Source: Chrysoperla carnea
Lineage: Eukaryota > Arthropoda > Insecta > Neuroptera > Chrysopidae
Length of the DNA stretch: 64,000 nucleotides
Assembly: GCF_905475395.1 (NCBI RefSeq)
Contig: NC_058337.1
Span: 137,785,960-137,849,959 of the forward strand
Reading direction: 5' to 3'
The translations under genes and the position numbers were made by a program. Under the pieces are notes generated by a model, which saw nothing but the letters and a program-made list of their open reading frames with translations, searched no databases and was not told where the DNA came from. Shown in pieces: positions 45,499 to 57,600 of the stretch. The first letter of the stretch is position 1. Every line of letters starts with the position of its first letter.

Positions 45499-45512
45499 GT
45501 TACCATGGAAAT
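45499..45512 (-). promoter_or_regulatory. RFX X-box match upstream of DNALI1
   Basis: The minus strand reads ATTTCCATGGTAAC, which satisfies the X-box consensus RYYNYYWWRRNRAC at all 14 positions. It lies 157 bp before the DNALI1 ATG. RFX factors drive ciliary and axonemal genes through such sites, so the position fits the gene. Confidence 0.6.
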
Positions 45513-45669
45513 ATTTAAATGATCAATGAAATTGTAACTATGTAAAATAAACAAAAATAAAAATAGAGAACATTTTCAACGAATGAATGAGAATACCTAC
45601 CTTCTACTTGCCGCTACAACTACATATTGATTGACCGATTGACAGCACATCTATTTTATAAAAAAGACG

Positions 45670-48600
45670 ATGACAGAACGTATATTAGCACAAGCAGACA
45701 CTTTAGTCAAATATGATAATCCAGTTTTACAAACTCAACAACCAGACAAGAAAAAAGTACGTATCTACTTTATCAAATATCAATTCACTCTCCTCTCAAG
45801 TTGTAATCATTCTTCAAATTTATGCAGAAATAATCATATTTTTATTTTTGTATAGGAAGAAATCGGTGATACAGGTGGACCAACTCGTCCAAAATGTGCC
45901 CCACCATCTGCGGATGTTCGTCGCGAAGTTGAAGAAATACTAAATGCAATTTTACCACCAAAAGAATGGGAAGAAGATGGACAAGCTTGGAGACAACAGG
46001 TCTTATATTATTGTTTTCAAGTTTTATTTAATAAAATCAAATTGCTTGTTTTTGATGAGTTGCGTTACCAGAAGGCTAAATTTAAATTAAAAATGTGGTA
46101 AAATGACAGATATACCACCTATTTCAAAGAACCATCAACCTTTTTACAAAACAATGTACAAAGAATACTTACTAACTAGTAAATTAACTAAAAATAGAGT
46201 AGAGTGATTTTTAAGATTCTTTTAAATAAAGAATTCATATCTGTATTTCCAAGTTAAAACAGCCAAAGAAAAAATAAACAATTAAAAAAATAAATAACCC
46301 GACTGTGTTAAATCAAATCTGAAAAGAAAGAAACAAGGTCAGTAGTTTGCATAGCGACTTTAACAGTCTGTTAAATTCGCTATGTAAACTACTGGACTTG
46401 TTTCTTTCTTTTCAGATTTTATTTAACACATTCGGTTTATTTATTTGTTTAATTATTAATTTTATTTTAGTCTTTTTAGTTTCCTAGCACTTAAAAAAAC
46501 CCTCTTATTATGCTATATTAAAACTGTTAAACCAATTTATTATTCCTGATTAAATTTAAACATATAACATTTATATTTTTGTAATCCCCTCTTAATTTCC
46601 TTTATTTTGATGCCTTACTCGATAGGTTTTGTAATTTCTTTTTTCAAACACCGATCTAAGAATACTTGGGTTTTGGAGAAAAATATAATGATGAAAAATG
46701 CAATAAAGAAATTTACAAACATATATACAAGATACGCGCGATGAACATAACCACTCCTTGACAGTCGGGTAAAAAACAAATTTGTAATTTTTGTCCATCA
46801 CTAACCTCGAAAAATAAATGTCCAACTGGTGGTGGATATTTGGATTTACAGAAAGGCATTTCTTCGGCTACATTTATGTCAATTTAAAACTTGACTAAAT
46901 AACAATAGTTAATCTGATTGATTCGAAAAGAGCTTTCTTTGCCATATTTAAAGACAAACAACTGCTAAAATGCCATTCAAATTTTCTTGGAATATTTTTT
47001 CATTTATCTCATCATATACACTCGCAAAATTTTTTGGTGGAGTGCAGTGGCGTGCACGGAGTTTTTAGACAGAGTAGGCAGAAATTTTTAAAAGCTACTA
47101 TATAATCGAAAATACTGTATGTTGGTTTTGGTTCATCGTCATGGTGAGTAAATAAAGATGTAGGGATTTGTAACCACAAATATCCATAGATTGGCTGATC
47201 TTTAAAGATTAAAATTAAATAAGTAATAGCAGTTAAAAGATGGTGGTGTTAGTAGTATACGGATTTTTTCCAAAGGTGAGATACTAAGGGAAGCTCCTAA
47301 TTGTTTTTCAGATTAATCGTGTTTTTTTGCGGCCGTAGAAAAATTATGAACATTTTTGTAACCGGTATCATTCCAGATGGTTTTATTGTTGGCAAATAGT
47401 AGACAAGGGAAACAAAACAAACGATTGCTATATTTGCAATCTGTCCGTCAATAATATGAATCAGATCGTTTTGTGTTGAATTTACGATTGACTTTACCTT
47501 TAGTTTGTATTAATTACAAATCCGGTGTACAACGACCTTTCACGATCACTTGGTTTTTTTCATCGAAAGATAGTTTTGAAAATGTCCTTTTTTTCTATAC
47601 ACACACCATCTGAACAAGTTTGGCAGTGAATATTATCCATTTTTCTCTATTATTAATGTTAAAATCTTAAACACTATAATAAAACCACAAACAAACCAAA
47701 ACAATCAATATTCGACTCGACTCAGTATAAAAGCAATAAGACGAAAATAATATTGCTATTAATCGCTATAAAGTGTGGAGATCAACTCACAACTGATCAA
47801 TCAAACTTGTAGTGTAGGTGTATTTAAATCAATAAGAAACGAAGCTACTTCGTTAAATGTCGTAGTTTGTCGTGTTGTAAAAGACACTGTCTTTCTATCC
47901 GTTCTTATGTGTGGCATTTTATTGTATTTATACTTTGTCTGGAGGCACTCGACAGCGCTAGTGCAGCGCAATGCAAAGTTACTCAAAATTCAATGTATGC
48001 CGTATGGAATTATAGATAATACCCGTTAAGATGTTGTGTTTATTGATAGTACTCGTAGGTAAATAATATTAGATATCAGAACATGATTATACATATTTGT
48101 CTGAATTATATAGGGTAGGCAGTGTCTTTCTGTCTATATGTAATGCACGCCGCTGGTGGAGTGAATGACAATGCAATGCAATGCACCATTAGTATATTCA
48201 TTTAGAAATGCAGGTATATTTTTTATTTTGAAAGGTATCAACAACACCTGCAACTAGATTAGATGTGATATCATTACAAGAACAATTGGATATGCGATTA
48301 CATCAGAGACAAGCCAGAGAAACGGGCATTTGTCCAATACGAAGACAATTATACACGCAATGTTTTGGTAATTTAATATATTATAGTATAGTATATTAAT
48401 ATTTAATAATTATGATATTCAATTCAATTAAATTATATTTACTTGTGTTGTAATTAATTTACTTAGATGAAATTATTAGACAAGTAACAATCAATTGTGC
48501 TGAACGTGGTTTGTTATTATTACGAGTGCGTGATGAACTCAAAATGACAATGGAAGCATATCAAACTTTATATATTAGTAGTGTAGCTTTTGGAATGCGT

Positions 48601-51600
48601 AAAGCTTTACTGGTATGTACACAATATAAGAAGTTTAAGAGCTAACAACAAGACTCACCAAAATATTACTTTATTTCAATACACCTCGATTTTAGTTACC
48701 TTTTCTTATTCAAATTACATCTGACACGTTAACGCTTGTGTTACTGCCTTTACGTGGCAAGAATCGGCTGCGAAAATTACTGATTTTAAAATCATTTGTA
48801 CTTGCATTATTTTTTTATAAATTAGAAAAGTTTAAAAAAAACTCACAATAATGGGCTGCCATTTATTGATTTTCGAAAGTATTTTTTATAATTTTTTTTC
48901 GTTTTTCGAGAATGATTCATAAGACCACTAGTTGAAGCTACTTGCAAATTTTCAACTCCCTATCATCTATAGTTTTAGAGAGAATAGACACCAAAGTTTA
49001 CGAAAAAATTTTCAAACAAAAATTTCTATCTGTAACGATTTACACGATGGGTCCTACGGATCCAAGACTCAATTGACCTATGTTGCACATTTGCGAGCTC
49101 AACCTCACTTTTTACGTCCTGGGCACGCTATAAAAATTTCTTTGATATCTCTTTTCGGTTTTGAGTTATCTTGTAAATCTGTTAAAATCAGTTCGAATCT
49201 AAAAATGTACGTTTTTCATGAAAACGTACACAGTTAACTCTAGGACACTTGATGATATTTGATAGTTACTGTGGGTGTTTTTTAAGAAAGGATTTTTCTA
49301 TATTCATCCCCTAAAAGGCTGAAATAGGGGATGAAAGTTTGTATGAAAATATATGCAAATCGTCATTTTTGAATTCCCTACTTAACTGATTTTAAAAATT
49401 CCTTTGCTTATAGAATGCTACATTATCAGCAAGTAAAATGGGCTATATTTTATTTTCTAAAAAATTAAGGTTCCGTATCAAAAGTAAAAATCCGTTAAAT
49501 AGTGAAATCGACATTTTTGAGTTCACTACGTAACCGATTTTAAAAATTATTTCACCTATAGAATGCTACATTATCAGCAAATGACATGGTCGTATTTTCT
49601 TTTCAAAATAATTAGGGATTCGCACTGAAAGTTAAAATTCATTAAATAGTGAAGAAAAGGGAAGTTAAGAAAATTGAAGGCTATAACGTGGATAACTGCT
49701 AGTTATTTATATTTTTCAAACAATATATGTACAACTTAATTAAAAAAATCACTCTAGCGTGATTTTTTTCACAAAAAAATGTATTTAAACTTAATAACAA
49801 TAAAAATGAATTTTAACTTTTAGTGCGGAACCCTAGCTTTTAAAAAAAATAAAATATGTACAACCGATACTAATTGGTGATAATGTAACATTATTCTATA
49901 GGTGAAAAAATTTTTAAATCAATTAGTGAACTCAAAAATGACAGTTTTAATTTAGTTTTAGAAAAATAAAATTTTATAAATTAATTATTTAAAAATATTT
50001 ATTTATTTATTATAATTTGCAATTCCACTATTTTTATTTTAAAAAATATGTTAACATGTTTCGGGTTTTATCCCATTGTCGAAACTAATTAAGAAAATAC
50101 AATGAACTTCCACAAATTAAAGCTCACAACAATTAATGACAGTTTTACTTTTTAACGAATTTTTTTTAATTTTTGGTGCGGGACCTTAATTTTTTGAAAA
50201 TAAAATACAGCCCATGTTACTTACTGATAATGTAGCATTGTATAGGTAAAGGAGTTTTTAAAATCAGTTTTGTAGAGAACTCAAAAATGAAGCTTTGTAT
50301 ATATTTTCATACAAACTTTCATCCCTTATTTCACCCTTTTAGGAGATAAATTTCGAAAAAGATATTTTTAAATAACACCCACAGTATAAAATCAATATCC
50401 TCTCGAAATTTCAAACTTCTATCATTAGCGCTTAAGCTGCGCGTTGTTATACCAGTCGCGACATTGCCCATTCCCCTCCAGATTATTTCACTTCCCTGAA
50501 AATATTATGTTCACTTTGCTACATTATATTATGTTCACTTTGCTGAACGATAATATAATGTAGTTAAAATTATTGTTATTTTTGGAGTCGGTGTCAGCCA
50601 AGAAAACAACTGTGACAGGCTAGTTTGCTACATTAATTTGGCTGACACCGACTGCAAAAATAACAATAATTTTAACTACATTATATTATCGTTATTTTTT
50701 TACTTTTTAGTGCATATTAATTTGTTTTGGAAAAGTTTTTCTTTTGAAGTCGGTTTTCTTTTTGTTAAAAGTTTTTTTTTATATTTGCGATTTTTAGTGA
50801 AACTGAAGTACACTAACTAATTTGTCACTAAAAAAAGAATCATCGAAATCGATTGGTGTCATATTGAGTTATTCGTCCTCTTGTCGTGCATACTTAATGC
50901 AAATTTAAGACTTTTATGGTTTTCTCATGGATGCCTCTGTCTGAACTGGACAAATAAAATAGGACCACACGTGAAGTACCAGCTTTCAAATAGATAAAGA
51001 ACCGTTAAAATCGGTTCACCCAGACGAAATTTCTGAGGTAACACATATAAAAAAAAAATACAGTCGAATTGATAACCTCCTTTTTTGTTTGAAGTCGATT
51101 AAAAAAATCATTTTGAAAAAAATCATAAAAATCGGAACTATTATTGAGTACTCCCTAAGAATGCTATTTTATTTATTCCTTTAGCCGACTATTAGTCAAA
51201 CTTCATATACCAAAAAATCAAGCCTTTTTTTCAAAACTACCCTGACACTCGACTCGTACATCCTTAACCCATCAATTAACACATACTTCAATTTAGGTTT
51301 GAGGTGAAGCTGAGATCTTCCTCTTCACGAATGAAATAGGCCACATACCATATGAAATAGTTGGTAAAATTTTATTCAAACTGCGATCATAAGTAAATGG
51401 GAAGACCACTCAGTCATCATTTATAATGGTAAAATACGGTTCAGACTGCGGTAACGTTTCCAAGTTTGTTTGTTTTTATCGTGACATACATTTCGCTTTT
51501 TTCACCGAATAATCTACTCTTACTATTCGCACCGTGTACAAGTTTCGTTTCCATGACAACGATACACTAATTATAGAATTGTATGGATGCATATATAATT

Positions 51601-54600
51601 GTATGGATTAAATTTAATATTATTGTCTCACAAATTTAAATTTAAATGATAATTTATATTTGAAAAATAATATTTTTGCAATTTGATTTCTTATTTTCAC
51701 AATTTTTCATGCATTAAGTTTAATTAATTAGTATTTTTCAAGAATTTTAATTTGACATTTGCTATAATATTAATATGTAAAGAACTGCATATTAGTCATA
51801 ACAGCGTCCATTATCGCCAAAATTTTTCACTGGAAGCGCTGGCGTCGATTTTATTGTCCCTACCATGACTACGCACACAACGAATTACGATTATGATTAT
51901 TGTATTAAACAATTTAGTCAGAAGTTTTGTAGATAATGAGTTCGCCTCAAAATCGGGAGGTATCAGATTACTTGACCTCTTAGAATAAATTATCAGCTTT
52001 AATATCGTAAGATAAATTATCATAGGCATCGCCAAGGGAGGGCAGAATCCTTAAAAATTTAAAGTTCACTCAATTATTTCAAAAAGTAAAATTCTATTGC
52101 ATTCAAAATTTTGTTTCACATCAAACTTCATATTTTCTTATTAATCAAACTGCATTTTCAAGAAAATTAATAGTAAAATATTTATAATTTTAAAACATTG
52201 CCATTTTGGCATTTTCCTTCTATATTTTGATTTGAATGTGTTAACACATTAATTGATTGTGTGCTATTCTGTTGGGAAACGTTGCACAATCATTTTTATT
52301 GACTGATTATATCAAAGAAAATGTTTCACTATTCATAAAAACATTCTTTAAATTGCAAAAAACTGAAAAATTATATAATAACTAGCTGTTAAACCCGCTT
52401 CGCTGGGTTGTTTTTGCACATTTAAATATCAAAATTGTTAAATGAAAGACTTTTTTTTTAATTCTCTCTGTGTGTACGGAACAGTAAGATTTTTTTGGCC
52501 GATCCCAATATTATGTCTACACTCTCTGTGTGTACGGAAAAGTAAGGGAAAGATCGATAGAAATCCATGGAACATTCCAGAATATTCGAGAAAGTTCTAG
52601 AAAATTCGATAGAAATCCATAGAACATTCCAGAATGTTCGAGAAAATTCTAGAAAATTCGATAGAAATCCATAGAACATTCCAGAATGTTCGAAAAAATT
52701 CTAGAAAATTCGACAGAAACCCATGGAACATTCCAGATTGTTCGAGAAAGTTTGATAAAATTCAATAAAAATCCATACAACATTCGAAAATATTCGAGAA
52801 AGTTCTAGAAAATTCGATAGAAATCCATAGAACATTCCAGAATGTTCGAGAAAATTCGATAGAAATCCATGGAACATTCCAGAATTTTCGAGAAAAATCG
52901 AAAGACATTTGCGCCAGTAGCGCCATCTAGTGAAAATTGTACTATTGACAGTGGCGCCATCTATTGAAAATTATTAGAACTATTTTTTAATCTATTTTCT
53001 ATGAATTCCTAGATCATTTTTAATTCCACCCCCACCAAACTCCCTTATTCACAATGCACCCCCACCAAACTCCCTTATTCACAATGGGAGCCTAAGGGCT
53101 ACCCAATGACATAATCCCCTACCGAAGGTCAATGGTTAGTTTTAGGGAAAATCGGGGACATACAAACAAACACTCTATTTTTATATATATATAGATTAAA
53201 TTTCATTGTCCATTCCCATTTTGTAATTTTTTTATGCAATACTAATTATATATTTGATGTAATATTGTGTAGAAGTTGTCTCATATACGTATGAATATGA
53301 ATTTTGAATTGAAATCTTAAAATTCAAAAAACTGAAAAATTTTATTTTTTTACCAAAAACCACGTTTTTTTGTCTTTCACGGCCAGTAGCGCTAATTACG
53401 TAATAAAAACAAGTGAAAACAAACAATTGACTGAGTTAATTGTTTAAATACCATGCCTAGACAGTATTGATTACTCTATCACTTTACACACACATACATA
53501 ACTGATATTCCCATAACCAGACTATTTGGAATTCAAATAAATTCAATTGTTCCAAATTACATAACGAATACATTTTTTTTTGCGGAATAAAAAATTGAAA
53601 AACCAAAAAAAATGGTTATTGGGTTTTATTCGAAAATTTTGAAGTTATGTTAAAAAATAATAAAAATAAAAGTTCTATTTTTACTGTCTAGAACTATTTC
53701 ATTTAACTTTTTTTGATAGGACGAGTATTTACGCCGTAAATCGTAAAAAAGCATTTGCCACGCTTTAAGCCCCAACTTCTCTTCACCGGCAAATATTCAG
53801 CTGTTGAATTTTTTACTCAACATAGTAATCCCTTTTTCGATCCTTTTCCGCTGAGTTTGCCCTGTAACGAATTTTTTTGTTAAAAAAAGGTAGAACGATT
53901 AGACTAATTCCAATCAAGAACATTTGGGTCCTTAACAACATAAAAAAATTATTTTTTTTCAAATTGTCTTTAAATTATTTTAAAATCAGCAATTTTTGCA
54001 GCTTTTTTCGGGGGTACTTCACTTTCTTCATCCCTACTTAAGTTGAAAAAAAAAATCCAAAATTCAACCATCTTAAAATAAAATCTGGAAAAAGTCAGTA
54101 GCCTTGTCAATGTACGGTAAAACTATGTGCAAACTTCTCAGGTTTTGATAATATTTTACTGGTGTTTTTTAGATCAAAATATTTTCTACAAAAAAGTATC
54201 CTTACTTTTTTGTAGAAAATCGATAGTATTCTAGTATACACCATATTACTTCACATACACATTCGAAATAACAATTATAATAAAAAAGATTTTGAAGTTA
54301 GTACTTATACATTTTCTAATTCTACACGTATAGGCTCTACAAATATTCGCGTTTTACATCTTCCTCTTTCTTGTACGAAAAAATTTTGGAATCTAAATAC
54401 TTTGGATTCAAATTTTGAATTTTTTGATTTTCGTTTAGAATAATTTTTCGTTTTTCACTGAAAATTTGGAACTTTAAATGACAGTTAGGTTTTTTCCTTC
54501 GAAAAATTTTAGACTACAAAAAAAAATTTTATTTAACGAAAAAAAAAAATTTTTGTTGAATCTACCACCACTTTAAACCCCTCAAAACTATCGGAAAGGA

Positions 54601-57600
54601 TTTTAGGATCAATAAACTTCTCGATATGCTTAACCGATCTTCAAACATTGTCGATCTAAGGCATGTTTTGAAGTAACGCAAAGTTGAATAAAATAATAAA
54701 ATAATTTCAAAAGAAACGGCTTAAATTATGGACTAAGAAAGAAACGATCTTCATCATTTATAAATTAATAACTTAATTAATAAATTAATATAATGCACTT
54801 GATGATGTCTTTCACAAATGAATGCTGATATCAAATGTACTGCTGCTGCAGGTTAACAGACAGATGAGATAATTATGAGATAATGTTTGTATGTTTTGGT
54901 TGGGCTAGCTCTTAAACAAAACATCTTTGCATTGATGATTTAAACAGCTTTGTTTTTAGTCAGAACAAGGTAAAGCTGATTTAGAATCGAATGTTGAACG
55001 ATTGAAGGATGAAAAAGCAAGTTTAGAAAGACAATTAATAGAACAAAGATCTAAAGCTGAATTAGCTGAGAGACGTTTTGCTGAACAAACAGCAACATCA
55101 GAACGTAAACATAATGAAGAAATTACATTGTTAAAGAAAACTAATTTACAATTAAAGGCAAGTACTAAGTAATATGTACAAGTGTACAAGTGTATGTTAT
55201 GTAGTCTAATTAATATTTTTCATCGTCCTAATTTAATAAATTATTAAAAGCGACTAAGTGGAAATGTGAGTTTGTGGTGTAAGTAACATAGTATAAAACA
55301 ATTAAACTCGAGACACTTGGAAATTATGAAATGGGGGTTCATTTTAGGGGTTGAAAAAGTTTTTTTGCGATTTAGGGCGAAAAACGACGTCCTAGCGGAA
55401 AATATTCAGCAGAAAAATTATTGATATAATAAATTAGAAAATTTTTGAGGACTTTTTTCAACATATCCTCAAATTCCATGAGAAAATCGCGAAAAACTGT
55501 TTTTTTCGATTTTATTTTTTTCTCAGACAAATCAAATTTTAATTTTCATGAATGTTAGTGAAAGTGTTTCTTTTTTACTACAAAACAAGCATGAATTTTT
55601 ATGAAACCGAAAAACAATTTTTTATTTGAGATTTTTCGAATTTTCCGTTAAAATTGTTCATTTTTCAACGCAAACTCTCTTGATATTTTTTTCGATTTTC
55701 ATATTCTGCTTGAGCTTAGTTAGATAGACCATTTGAAATAGACATTTCAACGGTTAAACCCAAGCAGAATATGAAAATCGAAAAAACATCAAGAGAGTTT
55801 GTCGTTGAAAAATGTGCAATTTTAACGGAAAATTTGAAAAATCTCATGTAAAAAATTGTTTTTCAATTTTGATTCAGTCAATATAGACGAAAAAAAGGCC
55901 GGACCTGGAAAAAATTACAATAGTGACTCTGAGGTTATAGATCGTTAGGGGGGCATTAAATAACTTTAAAAAAAATTAAGAGAATTTTTCGTTCCGCTGT
56001 TTTTGAGAAAATCCAAAAAAATGGGGAAAAAAAAATTTGGAATGCGTTTTTCTCGGAATTTATTGATTTAAGGGAAAAGTTTTTCAAATAAAAAATGTAG
56101 AAGACACTGTCAGCTACATTTTATGTCATTGGAGCAACGTCATACGAGTTAAATTACAAAAAGTAGGTGGCGTTAAAGTATCAAAAAAAGGGTTTTTCAC
56201 GATTTTCATTAAGAAAAAATGATGTTTTTGTAAAAGTGTAAATGAGAAAGTTGTTTGATTCAAAATTAGCTTCAACTTTTATTTAAACAATTTTTATGAA
56301 AAACTTACCGTTTCCGAGCTATAGTAAAACAATGTATGTTTAAAATAAACCAAGAAAATAAAAAGGAAATCAAGTACTCCTTTTCAAAATTTTAAAAAAC
56401 TTAACTTTCAGATTTTTTAGCAAGCTGTATTTCAAAAACGGTAAGTTTTACAAAAAAATTGTTTAAATAAAAGTTGAAGCTAATTTTGAGTCAAACAACT
56501 TTTTCATTTACACTTTTACAAAAAAATCATTTTTTCTTAATGAAAATCGTAGAAAACCCTTTTTTTGATACTTTAACGCCACCTACTTTTTGTAATTTAA
56601 CTCGTATGACGTTGCTCCAATGACATAAAATGTAGCTGACAGTGTCTTCTACATTTTTTATTTGAAAAACTTTTCCCTTAAATCAATAGATTCCGAGAAA
56701 AACGCATTCCAAATTGTTTTTTCCCATTTTTTTGGATTTTCTCAAAAACAGCGGAACGAAAAATTCTCTTAATTTTTTTTAAAGTTTACATGCCCCCCTA
56801 ACGATCTATAACCTCAGAGTCACTATTGTAATTTTTTCCAGTCAAAATGCCGGATTTACTGTACCATTTCATAAAAATTCATACTTGTTCTGTATTAAAA
56901 AAGAAACACTTTCACCAAGGTTCATGAAAATTAAATTTGTTTTGCCTGAGAAATAAAAAAAAAAAAAAAAAAAAATTTTTCGCGATTTTCTCATAGAATT
57001 GGAGGTTATGTTGGAAAAGTCCCGTACAAAAGTTTTCCAATTTATTATTATCAAGAACTTTCTTTTGAACATTTTCCGCTAGTAGGTCATTTTTCGCCCT
57101 AAATCGCAAAAAAAACTTTTTCAACCCCTAAAATGAGCTCCCATTTCATAATTTCCAAGGGTCTCGAGTTTAATTTTTTACTATGTTACTTACACCCCAA
57201 ACTCACATTTACACCTGTTAATAATTTTATTGCTCTCAAACCTAATTACATTAGGCTAATGTGTTTTAATCAATTACATAGTCAATCCAATATTACACCC
57301 AAATTTTGACATTCTTTTCATCTGTTTTGGAAATGTTAGTTTGGTAATCATGAAAATTGAGGTTTTAAACAGGGTCCGAGTATAGGAATTATGGAAAAAG
57401 ATTCTTTCATTTTTCGTGTTTCCGCGATATTTTTTCATTTGTCGTATATGCTCTAAAAGTCATTGATGATAACACAAAACGTAAAATAATTAGACAAAGT
57501 TTCATTGTGCAAATAATTATAAAAATATATTTTTATGTTAAATTAGAATGTTATTTTTGAATTCTTGCGAAAATTGCAAACTTTTAGCAATTTTTTTTAT

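Noticed and set aside
47775..48029. 84-codon plus-strand frame with a membrane-like segment
   Set aside because: It is internal to the non-autonomous hAT element, with no known domain or splice context.
52458..52679. 73-codon minus-strand frame rich in FSRTF and WI words
   Set aside because: It is the translation of the 52-bp minisatellite.
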